NCBI GenBank assembly: GCA_004322365.1
Contig: SCTS01000006.1
Span: 186,001 to 250,000 of the forward strand
Source: Patescibacteria group bacterium
GTDB taxonomy: Bacteria > Patescibacteria > Paceibacteria > UBA9973 > UBA2103
DNA: 64,000 bases
Direction: 5' to 3'
The translations under genes were made by a program, and so were the position numbers. Shown here in pieces: positions 1 through 8,840 of the stretch (positions are counted from its first letter, which is position 1; the number at the start of each line of letters is the position of its first letter). The notes beneath the pieces were generated by a model. The model was given only the letters and a program-made list of their open reading frames with translations, had not been told where the DNA came from and ran no database searches.

Positions 1-44
1 GTGCGCTAAAATACTCGCTTAAAGTTATAAACCTCATAATACCT

Positions 45-737
45 ATGCCAAAAATGTATATCATCATTATTCTCGTCGCTGTAGTCGCTATCGCAGGAAC
101 TTGGATCGCCCTCACCCGTAACAAAGATATGGAAAAGAAAGCGGGCGATGCTAGCGCTGTAACAAATACAGCAGGTGGTGATGCTGCAACAACTCCATCT
201 CAAACACCTGCGACACAAGGTCAAGGAACAGGCGCAAGTGCTACAACTCCACAAGCAGTTACCTCCGCAACGCTCCACACAAACAAAGGAGACATCACGG
301 TTGAATTTTTCGGTACCGACGCACCAAACACTGTCGCTAACTTCTTAAAGCTGGCGAAAGACGGATTCTATGATGGAACAAAATTTCATCGCGTTATCAA
401 AGGCTTCATGCTTCAAGGTGGTGACCCATTAACGAAAGACGACTCTGCTTCAGCTCGCTGGGGAACAGGAGGTCCTGGCTACTCATTCAAAGATGAGATC
501 CGTGCAAATAATAAAAATGATGTTGGCACGATATCAATGGCAAACTCAGGGCCTAACACAAACGGTAGTCAGTTCTTCATCAATGTTGCTCCAAATAATT
601 TCTTGGACGACAAACACACCGTCTTCGGTCGGGTAACCGCAGGCATCGATGTAGTGAAAGCAATTGAGAGCACTCCTACTAATTCAGGAGATCGCCCACT
701 CGAGCCGATAGTCATAAAATCAGTAACACTTAATTAA
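45..737 (+). CDS. membrane-anchored cyclophilin-type peptidyl-prolyl isomerase
   Basis: This gene encodes a peptidyl-prolyl cis-trans isomerase of the cyclophilin family that should help fold exported proteins. The 230-aa product has an N-terminal membrane segment (about residues 5-24), then a Thr/Gln/Ala-rich linker to about residue 75, then the cyclophilin barrel. Family motifs are visible: FHRVIKGFMLQGGDP, GTISMANSGPNTNGSQFFI and HTVFGRV. The catalytic Arg is in FHRVI. The anchor and linker place the domain outside the cytoplasm (inference). No ribosome-binding site is seen. A strong terminator follows at 761-790, so it appears monocistronic on this side. The true start could be the Met four codons downstream. 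Confidence 0.9.
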   Translation: MPKMYIIIILVAVVAIAGTWIALTRNKDMEKKAGDASAVTNTAGGDAATTPSQTPATQGQGTGASATTPQAVTSATLHTNKGDITVEFFGTDAPNTVANFLKLAKDGFYDGTKFHRVIKGFMLQGGDPLTKDDSASARWGTGGPGYSFKDEIRANNKNDVGTISMANSGPNTNGSQFFINVAPNNFLDDKHTVFGRVTAGIDVVKAIESTPTNSGDRPLEPIVIKSVTLN

Positions 738-760
738 ATAGATACTCACATTGAGAACGA

Positions 761-790
761 AAAAAGAACACCTCGCGGTGTTCTTTTTTT
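761..790 (+). terminator. intrinsic terminator after the cyclophilin gene
   Basis: An AAAAAGAACACC / GGTGTTCTTTTT stem with a TCGC loop is followed by a T run. The A run on the left arm means it could also work on the other strand. Confidence 0.85.
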
Positions 791-816
791 ACATGGCATA
801 CCAGTGTAAAAAACCG

Positions 817-822
817 TACACT
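817..822 (+). promoter_or_regulatory. -10-like TACACT before the CDF gene
   Basis: TACACT lies 8 nt before the ATG at 831, which would give a leaderless or nearly leaderless mRNA. No convincing -35 box is seen. Confidence 0.45.
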
Positions 823-830
823 GATGGTAA

Positions 831-1838
831 ATGCCACTCAAAAAAATCGCAGGCTTTGGACCGGTCGTTGCAGCACTCCTTGGTAACACACTCGTTACCG
901 CTATTAAACTTTGCGCCTCTATCCTTTCGGGTTCTAGTGCCATGTTTGCTGAAACGATTCACAGCTTTGCCGACACGCTCAACCAAGCACTACTCCTCAT
1001 TGGCATTCATCGTTCAACCAAAAAAGCTGACTCACAGTTTGAGTATGGATATGGCAATGAACGCTTTTTTTGGGCACTCATTTCTGCGTGTGGCATCTTT
1101 TTCCTTGGCGCTGGTATCACTCTATACAACGGAATTAACGCATTCAACACATCACACGAAATAACCTTTACTCCAATTATTTTTATTGTTCTTTTTCTTT
1201 CATTGCTTATAGAAAGCTACACACTTTGGATTGCCGAAAACAATTTAAGGAAATCTTTTCCCGATGCCGCATGGCATGAACGCTTCATGCTTGCTGATCC
1301 TTCCACGCTCGCTGTGTATTTAGAAGATGCCGTTGCGGTAATTGGTGTTCTCATTGCTACTGTCTCAATCACACTCTCCTACTACACCAAAAACCCTGCA
1401 TGGGATGCCATCGGCGCTGTCCTCATTTCCATTCTCTTGATTAGCGTTGCAGTAACTCTCATTGCAAAAAACCGCTCGTACCTCATTGGACGTGCAATGC
1501 CTACTGATTTGCAGGAAGAAGTGGTTGCGTTCTTAACGGGCGACCCTGCAATAGAAAAAGTCATAGATTTCAAATCAACAGTGCTCGGCTTTGGTTTATA
1601 CCGTATTAAGTGTGAGGTTGAGTTTAACGGCCCAGCGCTTTTTCAAGAAGCCTTCCAGCGTGAAGCCTTAAAAGACCAATTCGAAGAAATCAAAGACGAC
1701 TACGAAGCATTTAAACGCCACTCCGTAGATTATGCTGACCGTATTCCGCGCCTTATGGGTAAGAAGATAGATGAAATAGAAGGAAGGTTAAAAAAGCACT
1801 TCCCCTCGATTCAACATATTGATATTGAAATCAACTAG
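831..1838 (+). CDS. cation diffusion facilitator (CDF) family transporter
   Basis: This is a 335-aa cation efflux protein expected to export divalent metal ions such as Zn2+ in exchange for protons. The membrane metal site of the family is visible as HxxxD (His44 and Asp48 in ETIHSFADTLNQ) in the second membrane helix, paired with E165-D166 in YLEDAVAVIG in the fifth. The LEDxxAV form resembles the SLC30A9/ZnT9-like branch. The last 120 residues are a soluble cytoplasmic domain rich in charged residues, as expected for CDF dimers. It stands alone between a terminator and a convergent gene. Substrate metal cannot be read from sequence. Confidence 0.88.
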   Translation: MPLKKIAGFGPVVAALLGNTLVTAIKLCASILSGSSAMFAETIHSFADTLNQALLLIGIHRSTKKADSQFEYGYGNERFFWALISACGIFFLGAGITLYNGINAFNTSHEITFTPIIFIVLFLSLLIESYTLWIAENNLRKSFPDAAWHERFMLADPSTLAVYLEDAVAVIGVLIATVSITLSYYTKNPAWDAIGAVLISILLISVAVTLIAKNRSYLIGRAMPTDLQEEVVAFLTGDPAIEKVIDFKSTVLGFGLYRIKCEVEFNGPALFQEAFQREALKDQFEEIKDDYEAFKRHSVDYADRIPRLMGKKIDEIEGRLKKHFPSIQHIDIEIN

Positions 1839-1862
1839 TCGCACATGGGTGCGGGGGGGATA

Positions 1863-2984
1863 CTACCTCGGCACTATATTCACCGTGAGAGCGCTCGAGA
1901 CAAATGCGCCGTTTGCGCCAATACAAGTCAATGTGAAGACAGTGGTTTTAAGAAGTGGGCTGCTGAACTTTCCAGACTCCGATGTCAAAACAGAGCCAGA
2001 AAGTTCTGCCGGTGGATTTGAAACAAATGCACACGAAGAAACATTTTCAGTACTCCAACTTACAAGAACCTTCGAACCTTCGTAAGCGGTCACACCTCTG
2101 TCAGAGCCGTTCACTCGCAAAGCCACCTTTGAAACCAATGTGGACACTGGCGAGAGCACTGCACTCGTTGATGTTGCAGGAGTGCTTGGCGTAACAGCCT
2201 CTGGTGCATTCACAACCACAAACCCAACAGCAATGGCTCCCCCACTCGCACTCTTCACGATCACCTGATACGAACCACTCCTGAGAGCCGATGTGGTTAT
2301 AGACCAACGGCCGTCTTTCACTGGCACTGAGTTATTTGCATACACCACCTCGCTACTTCGTATTTCTACACTAACTGTAGTGAGGTTTTTTGCACTACCG
2401 GATATTGTTGCGGTAGTGGAGGTTGATGCTGGCATAGTATCGAGCGATATAGTCGCAAGCGCTGCTTCCAAACTTTCAGTGAGTGTTGGGCGCACAGTAG
2501 TTCCTGATGTAGTTGTGGTTGTGGTTGGGGTCGTGGTACCGCAACGCGAAGCTAAAAATGCGCGCGTAGCAGATTCAACGACACCAGAACTGAGAGATGA
2601 AGCGCTACTTGGGAGAATACTTTCCCGTACCTGTAAACGCTTCACTGCAGATTGAGTTGCAGGACCAAAATAACCAGTCACCAAGCCTTCAGGATAGAGA
2701 GTTCTATCTTCCGCCAACGCTTTTTGAAGTTTTGTAACATCACCGCCTGTTTCTTTATCAGAGATTCCAACAGAGAGCGTTCGACTCAATTGAACGCAGA
2801 GTGCAGTTTTTGATAGAGGGGGCCTAGTAGCAGACTGCGCCACAATAAGTTCTTGACGCACTTGGTCTACCTCCAAAAGAAGCCGCTGCAACTTTGCGGT
2901 AAGCTCATCTACTGTTGCAGCTGACGCGAGGCTTGGAAACACAGCCAAAGCCACAAACGCTAATGAGATAAATGTTTTTTTCAT
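1863..2984 (-). CDS. secreted peptidoglycan-binding domain protein
   Basis: The 373-aa product starts with a clear Sec signal peptide (MKKTFISLAFVALAVFPSLASA). A short coiled-coil-like stretch follows (residues 25-50), then a PG_binding_1 domain at about 75-145, recognisable from GDVTKLQKALAEDRTLYPEG and TGYFGPATQSAVKRLQ. The rest is Thr/Ser-rich linker and two Ig-like beta-sandwich segments, ending in FTLTCIGANGAFVSSALTVN, which resembles the repeats of the 1007-aa surface protein at 30811-33834. It probably attaches to cell wall peptidoglycan. The gene converges on the CDF gene. Confidence 0.82.
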   Translation of the reverse strand: MKKTFISLAFVALAVFPSLASAATVDELTAKLQRLLLEVDQVRQELIVAQSATRPPLSKTALCVQLSRTLSVGISDKETGGDVTKLQKALAEDRTLYPEGLVTGYFGPATQSAVKRLQVRESILPSSASSLSSGVVESATRAFLASRCGTTTPTTTTTTSGTTVRPTLTESLEAALATISLDTMPASTSTTATISGSAKNLTTVSVEIRSSEVVYANNSVPVKDGRWSITTSALRSGSYQVIVKSASGGAIAVGFVVVNAPEAVTPSTPATSTSAVLSPVSTLVSKVALRVNGSDRGVTAYEGSKVLVSWSTENVSSCAFVSNPPAELSGSVLTSESGKFSSPLLKTTVFTLTCIGANGAFVSSALTVNIVPR

Positions 2985-3108
2985 AGTACAAAATAGTTCT
3001 TAAGGTATAGAAACAGTATATAGGTAAAGTTACCTTACCCTCATTATCAAAATTCGTTCCTCTCGTGCAAAACCCCCACTCAACGAACCCGACACATGCA
3101 AAAAGCAC

Positions 3109-3148
3109 GATATAGTTTAATTTAACGACCGTTAAATTAAACTATATC
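3109..3148. repeat. perfect 19-bp inverted repeat, 2-nt loop
   Basis: Arms at 3109-3127 and 3130-3148 are perfectly complementary and very AT-rich (arm begins GATATAGTTTAATTTAACG). It is followed by an A run, not a T run, on the plus strand, so it is not a standard terminator there. It could be an operator for a dimeric regulator or a cruciform. Confidence 0.75.
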
Positions 3149-3273
3149 AAAAAAAAGACATGCGGGGATGGGCAAAAAAATAAATCGAGGAGGAATGTGG
3201 AAGAAATCTAGGGTCAATTCCTGATGAATGGATTTTAAAATAACGAACTAAAAATCATTTTATTCATATTCGG

Positions 3274-3279
3274 TATACT
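3274..3279 (+). promoter_or_regulatory. -10-like TATACT of recG
   Basis: TATACT lies 8 nt before the recG ATG, so the transcript would be nearly leaderless. Confidence 0.5.
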
Positions 3280-3287
3280 GTTCTTAA

Positions 3288-5432
3288 ATGAATGCGAACG
3301 ATCCCATCGACTCCCTCACTCGTCTCACGCACATACAGCGTGCAGGACTAAAGCGTCTCCAAATAGAAAGCGTGCGTGACCTCTTGTACCACTTCCCTGT
3401 TCGCTACGAATCAGCTGCAGACATCCGCACGGTGTCTGTCGCTGGCGGAGACGAAGTCGCAACACTGTATGGAAAATTCTCAAAGCTCGAGATGAAACGC
3501 TCGTGGAAAACAAAAGTGCCTATGGCTGAGGGTACTTTCAGTGATGGCACGGGCAGTATGCGTATCGTGTGGTTTCATCAACCCTATCTTGCAAAAATGA
3601 TTCCTGTGGAGCAACTGGTGCGCATTCGTGGAAAAGTGAGTGAAAAAGATGGTAAGAAATCAATAATTAACCCAGTCGTCGAACAAGCGTCAGGAGTGCC
3701 TTTTATGGAGACTGGCGGTGAGATGTTTCCAGTGTACTCAGAAACCGCAGGTATTACGTCGCTGTGGATTTTCCATGTGATAAAAAAAGCCATTGAAAAA
3801 GGTGCGCTCGATACTCTTGAGGATCCACTCCCTCCGAAACTCCTAAAGACATACCACCTCCCCGCTTTAAAGAGTGCACTCATTTGGATTCATGAACCAA
3901 AGCGGGAGGGCGATGCAGAGGTTGCCCGCAAACGATTCGCATTTGAAGAGGTGTTTTTGATTCAAATCGCGAGAGCACTTGAACGAGAGAAAAATAAATC
4001 CGAGCGTGCGTATGAAATAGATGCAGATGAGGCAAAAGTTTCTGCATTCGTTAAAACATTTCCGTTCGATGCAACTGCGGGACAAAAAAAAGCTATCGGC
4101 ACTATCATTGCAGACTTTTTAGAGCCGTACCCAATGGCACGACTGCTTGAGGGCGATGTAGGGAGCGGGAAAACAGCAATTGCAGCGGCAACAGCCTACG
4201 CTGTTGCGACCTCAAGGCCGAAGAATGCAAAGGGAGCTACACAAACGTTTGGAAATCTCCAAGTTGCCTACATGTGCCCAACAGAAATTCTTGCAAAACA
4301 GCACTTCGCAACATTCACCGCATTCTTTAAAAAATATCCGATTGCTATTGGACTGGTAACTTCGTCAGGATGTTTTAAATTTCCTTCAAAAGTAAACCCT
4401 GAGAAACCAACAAACATCTCACGAGCACAACTCATGAAGTGGGTGGCAAACGGTGAAATTCCCATTCTTATTGGAACCCATTCACTCATACAAAAGACTG
4501 TGGGATTTAAACACCTTGCCTATGTCATCGTGGATGAACAACATCGCTTCGGTACCTTGCAACGCCAAGCCATTATGAAAAAAGGTGGAGCCTCCCCTCA
4601 CCTCCTATCTATGACCGCAACACCAATTCCCCGCACACTTGCGCTCACTTTGTACGGCGACTTAGATTTGACGGTCTTGGATGAATTACCTGCTGGAAGA
4701 AAAATGATTACGACTGAAATAGTCACTCCAGGGGCACGAAATAAAGCATATGAAAAAATACGGGAACTGTTGAAAGAAGGCAGGCAGGCGTATGTCATTT
4801 GCCCACGCATTGATGAGCCAGACCCTTCAAAAGCTCTGGCCCTCCAAACTCGCTCAGTTACTGCTGAGGCGAAACGTTTGGAAAAAGAAGTGTTTCCTGA
4901 ATACATTCTTGAAAAACTCCACAGCAAAATGACACCTAAAGAGAAAGAAGAAACAATGGCGCGATTCGAGCGAGGCGAAACAGATATTCTTGTTGCAACA
5001 TCTGTAGTTGAAGTGGGAGTCAATGTGCCAAATGCAACTGTCATAATGATTGAGGGTGCTGACCGATTTGGTCTTGCACAATTACACCAACTCCGTGGAC
5101 GTGTACAACGCTCAGCACACCAACCGTATTGTTTTTTAATGGTTGAAAAATCCGCAGGTGCCAACAATGTACGCTTGAAAGCAATTCAATCTGCAAAGAA
5201 TGGTTTCGAACTTGCTGAGAAAGATTTAACCATTCGAGGTGCGGGAGAACTCTATGGTAGACGCCAGTGGGGCATCTCTGACATCGGTATGGATGCGCTG
5301 AAAAATCTTAAATTGGTGGAAGCCGCGAGAAAAGAAGCGGGAATCATTGTAGAAAAAAATTCTACACTTGAAAGTAATCCCCTACTTCGAGAACGGGCTC
5401 TAGAAAAAGCGCGGGAATTGCATTTTGAGTAA
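3288..5432 (+). CDS. recG: ATP-dependent DNA helicase RecG
   Basis: RecG remodels stalled replication forks and Holliday junctions by branch migration. The 714-aa protein has the N-terminal wedge/OB region (TRLTHIQRAGLKRLQIES, LYHFPVRYE, then LRIRGKVSEKDGK-like strands), followed by a superfamily-2 helicase core. Walker A is LLEGDVGSGKTAIA, the DExH box is VIVDEQHRFGTLQRQ, motif III is SMTATPIPRTLALTLYGDL and motif VI is GLAQLHQLRGRVQRS. The last part is the typical RecG C-terminal signature ELAEKDLTIRGAGELYGRRQ. Length is in the normal range. No partner gene is adjacent. Confidence 0.96.
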   Translation: MNANDPIDSLTRLTHIQRAGLKRLQIESVRDLLYHFPVRYESAADIRTVSVAGGDEVATLYGKFSKLEMKRSWKTKVPMAEGTFSDGTGSMRIVWFHQPYLAKMIPVEQLVRIRGKVSEKDGKKSIINPVVEQASGVPFMETGGEMFPVYSETAGITSLWIFHVIKKAIEKGALDTLEDPLPPKLLKTYHLPALKSALIWIHEPKREGDAEVARKRFAFEEVFLIQIARALEREKNKSERAYEIDADEAKVSAFVKTFPFDATAGQKKAIGTIIADFLEPYPMARLLEGDVGSGKTAIAAATAYAVATSRPKNAKGATQTFGNLQVAYMCPTEILAKQHFATFTAFFKKYPIAIGLVTSSGCFKFPSKVNPEKPTNISRAQLMKWVANGEIPILIGTHSLIQKTVGFKHLAYVIVDEQHRFGTLQRQAIMKKGGASPHLLSMTATPIPRTLALTLYGDLDLTVLDELPAGRKMITTEIVTPGARNKAYEKIRELLKEGRQAYVICPRIDEPDPSKALALQTRSVTAEAKRLEKEVFPEYILEKLHSKMTPKEKEETMARFERGETDILVATSVVEVGVNVPNATVIMIEGADRFGLAQLHQLRGRVQRSAHQPYCFLMVEKSAGANNVRLKAIQSAKNGFELAEKDLTIRGAGELYGRRQWGISDIGMDALKNLKLVEAARKEAGIIVEKNSTLESNPLLRERALEKARELHFE

Positions 5433-5586
5433 AAACTAGAGAGTGTGCTCGCCAAAAAAGCACCTGCCGCACGTTTTTCCTGACTCTGAGACATCCCTCT
5501 TGCAACTACACATACAACTACACACAAACGCACCCGCTTCGTGTCTCGATACGCCTACATATTTCTCAGAACGTAGTTTCATATAG

Positions 5587-5660
5587 TCCACCCTCTTGGA
5601 CTCGAACCAAGGACCCTCGAGGTATAAGCTCGATGCTCTAACCAACTGAGCTAAGGGTGG
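5587..5660 (-). tRNA. tRNA-Ile with anticodon UAU
   Basis: A full 74-nt cloverleaf folds on the minus strand. The acceptor is CCACCCT/AGGGTGG with discriminator A, the D stem GCTC/GAGC, the anticodon stem TCGAG/CTCGA around loop CTTATAC, the variable loop GGGTC, and the T stem CTTGG/CCAAG around TTCGAGT. Loop position 34-36 reads TAT, which decodes AUA. CCA is not encoded. Most bacteria read AUA with a lysidine-modified CAU tRNA, so this species is uncommon. Confidence 0.92.
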
Positions 5661-5668
5661 ATATCCGC

Positions 5669-5698
5669 ACTATATATCCTCAAGTGCGAATAAATCAA
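5669..5698 (-). promoter_or_regulatory. promoter of the tRNA-Ile gene
   Basis: On the minus strand TTGATT (5693-5698), an 18-nt spacer and TATAGT (5669-5674) place the start site almost exactly at the tRNA 5 prime end. Confidence 0.6.
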
Positions 5699-5895
5699 TC
5701 AACGACTGCTTGGCGAGATTCAAAGAAACTCCCGAGAATATCAAGGAGATCTCCTTTGTCAGGATTCCTATCAAACGACTCGATAAGGGGAATAGGAACA
5801 ATGTCTGGAATACCTCGGAAATATGGGGAGTGAGTTGCTGACCTCACTCCATCAGCGGTAAAAAAGTTTTTCTCTTTACCTTTGTAATTGGACAT
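5695..5895 (-). CDS. small protein of unknown function downstream of ftsH
   Basis: This 66-aa ORF begins 5 nt after the ftsH stop codon on the same strand, so it is probably cotranscribed. The product (starting MSNYKGKEKNFFTADGV and ending FFESRQAVVD) has no membrane segment, signal peptide or Cys motif and matches no family I recognise. There is no Shine-Dalgarno. Its stop overlaps the -35 box of the tRNA-Ile promoter. Tight spacing supports it being real. Confidence 0.55.
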   Translation of the reverse strand: MSNYKGKEKNFFTADGVRSATHSPYFRGIPDIVPIPLIESFDRNPDKGDLLDILGSFFESRQAVVD

Positions 5896-5900
5896 ACACT

Positions 5901-7865
5901 CTATACCTGATGCTCGATGTCTTTTTTCTTTTTTGGTGTAATACCTCCCGCAATCAAGACTTTCTCAAACTCGTCACGCTCTACCGTCTCTACTTCAACA
6001 AGTTTTGCGGCAATCATGTCCAAGAGCTTGCGATGCTTCACAATTAAGTCCTTGGCCTTCTCGTGAGCGTCATCTATTATTTTCTTCACCTCTGAATCAA
6101 TCTTTGCTGACACTTCTTCTGAATACTCCTTGTCTGAAACACCACGACCGAAAAGCGTGCGACCCCCTTCGCCCTCGAGGGCCATTGGCCCCAAAGTGTC
6201 GGACATACCGTACTTAGTAACCATGTCACGAGCAAGTGCCGTTGCTACCTGCAAGTCGTTTGATGGCCCTGTAGTCAAGTCACCAAATACTTCCATTTCA
6301 GCAACATACCCACCTAAAGAAACTGCGATGTCATCCAAGAATTCTTTCTTTGATTGCATCTTTGTATCTTCATCTGGCAACTTCAATGTGTACCCAGCAG
6401 CACGGCCACGAGAAATGATGGAAATTTTATGCACGGGGTCCGCGTACGGCAAGATGGATGCAACGAGTGCATGTCCTCCTTCGTGATATGCAGTAATTTC
6501 TTTTTCTTTTTTATTAAGAAGGTGACTTCTTCTTTCGGGACCAAGCATTACTTTCTCGATGGAACGCACCAAGTCAAACTGTGCAACCTTCTTTCTGTTT
6601 TCTCTCGCAGCGAGAATGGCACCCTCGTTCATCAATGAATACAAATCAGCACCAGAAAATCCAGGAGTGCGCTCTGCGATAGTGCGAAGCACCACATCTT
6701 CTGCGAGAGGTTTTTTGCGTGCGTGCACCTTCAATATTGCCTCTCGATCGTCACGGTCTGGTAAATCAATGGTGACGCGCCTGTCAAACCTACCAGGGCG
6801 GAGAAGTGCTGGATCAAGAACATCGGGGCGGTTAGTTGCCGCCATAATGATAACTTTTTCATTCGGTTCAAAGCCATCCATCTCAACGAGGATTTGGTTC
6901 AGTGTTTGCTCTCGTTCATCATTTCCACCACCAACACCTGTGCCACGAATACGACCGACTGCATCAATTTCATCAATGAAGATAATCGCAGGAGCTGCGT
7001 GTTTTGCCATATGAAAGAGGTCTCGCACACGAGAAGCACCAACGCCGACAAACATCTCTACGAATTCAGAACCAGAGATTGAAAAGAACGGTACACCTGC
7101 TTCACCTGCAACAGCTCGGCCAAGCAATGTCTTACCTGTTCCAGGGGCACCCATAAGAAGAACGCCCTTTGGAATACGTGCACCGATATCCAAGAATTTT
7201 TTTGGATTCTTCAAAAAGTCTACGATTTCGGTCAGTTCCTCTTTTGCTTCTCGTGCGCCAGCAACATCACTGAATGTAACGCGTTGATTCAAGTCTTTCG
7301 GATCTATCATTCGTGCCTTTGACTGACCGAAGGTGAACGCTTGCATTCCTGCCCCACGAACTTGCTTCGAGAGAAACCAAATGAATACGATGATGAGTAT
7401 AAGAGGGAGAATGATGGGAGCTAGTGTGAAGAACCAGAATTGAAAACCACTCTGATCTTTAACCTCAATCGAAACTTTTGATATTTCGTCTGCTTTCAAA
7501 CCGTAGTTTGAAAGTGTTGTTGAAAGTGCGGTGTTGGACTCTTTCTTACTCGATCTCTTGCTGGTGTCAGTGTAGGTAGCGGTTAACTTATCGCCCTCGA
7601 CGATAATGCTTTTTACGGAATCAGTCTTTATATCTGCGGCAAGCTGTGAAAGGGTTACATCTTTAACGTCCACCTTTTGTCCAAAGAAAAAAGAATAGAG
7701 AGATGCGAGAATCAGCACCACCAATACTATTGAGGTTATATTATTCCACCCACCTCCCTTTGCTGGCATACCGGGCATACCTTTTGGAACAAAATTTTTC
7801 AAAGGGTTTTTATCTTTGATTGGTTTTTTCTTGTCTGGAGTTTCTTTGAGATTGATTTCAGGCAT
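5901..7865 (-). CDS. ftsH: ATP-dependent zinc metalloprotease FtsH
   Basis: FtsH is a membrane-bound AAA+ protease that degrades misfolded membrane proteins and selected regulators. From the chosen Met the protein has 654 aa. It has a cytoplasmic basic N-terminus, membrane helix about 44-62, an extracytoplasmic domain to about 140, and a second helix about 145-166. The AAA module has Walker A GAPGTGKT at 239-246, Walker B IIFIDEIDA near 294-302 and the SRH region ATNRPDVLDPALLRPGRFDRR. The protease has HEGGH at 461-465. The ORF extends 12 codons further up, but a TATAAT 6 nt before MPEIN favours the shorter, leaderless start. A 66-aa gene follows. Confidence 0.96.
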   Translation of the reverse strand: MPEINLKETPDKKKPIKDKNPLKNFVPKGMPGMPAKGGGWNNITSIVLVVLILASLYSFFFGQKVDVKDVTLSQLAADIKTDSVKSIIVEGDKLTATYTDTSKRSSKKESNTALSTTLSNYGLKADEISKVSIEVKDQSGFQFWFFTLAPIILPLILIIVFIWFLSKQVRGAGMQAFTFGQSKARMIDPKDLNQRVTFSDVAGAREAKEELTEIVDFLKNPKKFLDIGARIPKGVLLMGAPGTGKTLLGRAVAGEAGVPFFSISGSEFVEMFVGVGASRVRDLFHMAKHAAPAIIFIDEIDAVGRIRGTGVGGGNDEREQTLNQILVEMDGFEPNEKVIIMAATNRPDVLDPALLRPGRFDRRVTIDLPDRDDREAILKVHARKKPLAEDVVLRTIAERTPGFSGADLYSLMNEGAILAARENRKKVAQFDLVRSIEKVMLGPERRSHLLNKKEKEITAYHEGGHALVASILPYADPVHKISIISRGRAAGYTLKLPDEDTKMQSKKEFLDDIAVSLGGYVAEMEVFGDLTTGPSNDLQVATALARDMVTKYGMSDTLGPMALEGEGGRTLFGRGVSDKEYSEEVSAKIDSEVKKIIDDAHEKAKDLIVKHRKLLDMIAAKLVEVETVERDEFEKVLIAGGITPKKKKDIEHQV

Positions 7866-7871
7866 CTGGCT

Positions 7872-7877
7872 ATTATA
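7872..7877 (-). promoter_or_regulatory. consensus -10 TATAAT of ftsH
   Basis: A perfect TATAAT ends 6 nt before the ftsH start codon, with TTGGTG 18 nt upstream as a weak -35. Transcription would begin at or beside the ATG. Confidence 0.65.
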
Positions 7878-7900
7878 TACGGCTACTCGCAAGAACACCA

Positions 7901-7949
7901 AAGATAATAAATAAAACCCCTCTTATGGAGGGGTTTTATTTATTATCTT
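7901..7949 (-). terminator. long terminator hairpin after the 266-aa secreted protein gene
   Basis: Arms 7901-7922 and 7928-7949 are perfectly complementary over 22 bp, with GAGGGG/CCCCTC at the top and TTTTATTTATTATCTT flanks. It overlaps the last codons and stop of the 7943-8743 gene. Confidence 0.85.
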
Positions 7950-8743
7950 TTGTCTCCAGTCTTCGGCTTAACTGGCGGGGTTACTGGTGGAGTAGGAGGG
8001 TACCCATATCCAGGTGGACGCTTAACGGTAAGTAGATTCCCTTTTGCACTTCCAACATTTACCGCTCCGATCTGATTCCCACATTTTGAGTAACCGTATT
8101 TATTCTTATAGCCATATCGAATTGTCTTGCATTGATCGCCCACAGCAGAGCCGGAAGTAATAGATGCCTTGAGTTGAACGGCTTGCATACCCGCTCTTGT
8201 ATAGGAAGGTTTTCCGACGATGGTAATTGTCCCTGTGGTTTGTGTGAGATAGATAGGGAGGTCTTTCTTAAAGACGAGCACATACGTGTCACCGTTAATG
8301 AACGAGACTGAAGTAGGTTCCAAAGATTGCATCATCCCGCAGGCACCGCCTTTATAACCATACCCGTAGGTGACACCTTCATTGACGCAATATGCGTAGT
8401 GAAGAGCAAAGTCCGTCACGGAAAGTGATGGAGCCTGGCGACCAGAAACCGGTATCGAAACTGTGAACGAATTGAGTGTTGCTTGCCATTTAACATTCAT
8501 TGCTTTTACATCAAAAACAGCAAGAATTTGTGATGTGTCATTCACTAGGCTACCTGTTGGACTCTTAGCGGAACGAGCGATGATAACAGTTGGTCTTCCA
8601 GAAAAGGATGACAAAACATTTGCAACTAAAACATTGGAATCAGCAACAGCCATCCCAGACACTGCAAAGAAAGAGCCTCCAGTAATCACTCCCGCAACCA
8701 GAAGTGAGAGGAAAACTTTCATGGAGTTCCCTTTTTTATTCAT
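7943..8743 (-). CDS. secreted protein of unknown function
   Basis: The product is about 266 aa from MNKKGNSMKV, with a basic start and hydrophobic signal (VFLSLLVAGVITGGSFFAV). The mature part is beta-rich, contains Gly/Tyr-rich stretches (YGYGYKGGACGMM and IRYGYKNKYGYSKCGNQ) with four Cys that may pair, and ends in a Pro-rich charged tail (PPTPPVTPPVKPKTGDKR). No domain is recognised. It is likely a surface or periplasm-like protein. Alternative starts lie 3 codons up (MTAMNKK) or 7 codons down (MKVFLSLL). It is divergent from the membrane protein gene at 8841. Confidence 0.7.
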   Translation of the reverse strand: MNKKGNSMKVFLSLLVAGVITGGSFFAVSGMAVADSNVLVANVLSSFSGRPTVIIARSAKSPTGSLVNDTSQILAVFDVKAMNVKWQATLNSFTVSIPVSGRQAPSLSVTDFALHYAYCVNEGVTYGYGYKGGACGMMQSLEPTSVSFINGDTYVLVFKKDLPIYLTQTTGTITIVGKPSYTRAGMQAVQLKASITSGSAVGDQCKTIRYGYKNKYGYSKCGNQIGAVNVGSAKGNLLTVKRPPGYGYPPTPPVTPPVKPKTGDKR

Positions 8744-8830
8744 TGCTGTCATAAAAATATATAAAGAAAGTACTATTATTAAAATGCCAATAACTCAAAA
8801 AGCGTACCATGGGAGCGGGGGTGCCTAATC

Positions 8831-8836
8831 TATACT
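8831..8836 (+). promoter_or_regulatory. -10-like TATACT of the 465-aa membrane protein
   Basis: TATACT ends 4 nt before the ATG at 8841, so transcription would start inside or just after that codon. This favours the next Met (8862) or a strictly leaderless message. Confidence 0.4.
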
Positions 8837-8840
8837 GGGG

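Larger units (their letters stand above)
2985..3287. other. intergenic region with a large AT-rich palindrome
   Basis: The spacer between two divergent genes (surface protein leftwards, recG rightwards) holds the 19-bp palindrome at 3109-3148 and the recG -10 element. No gene, RNA family or SD-led small ORF was recognised here. Confidence 0.6.

Noticed and set aside
4598..5167. 189-aa minus-strand ORF inside recG
   Set aside because: A shadow of the RecG helicase core on the opposite strand.
7866..7901. 12-codon N-terminal extension of FtsH
   Set aside because: A perfect TATAAT lies within those codons, 6 nt before the downstream Met, so they are probably promoter, not coding.
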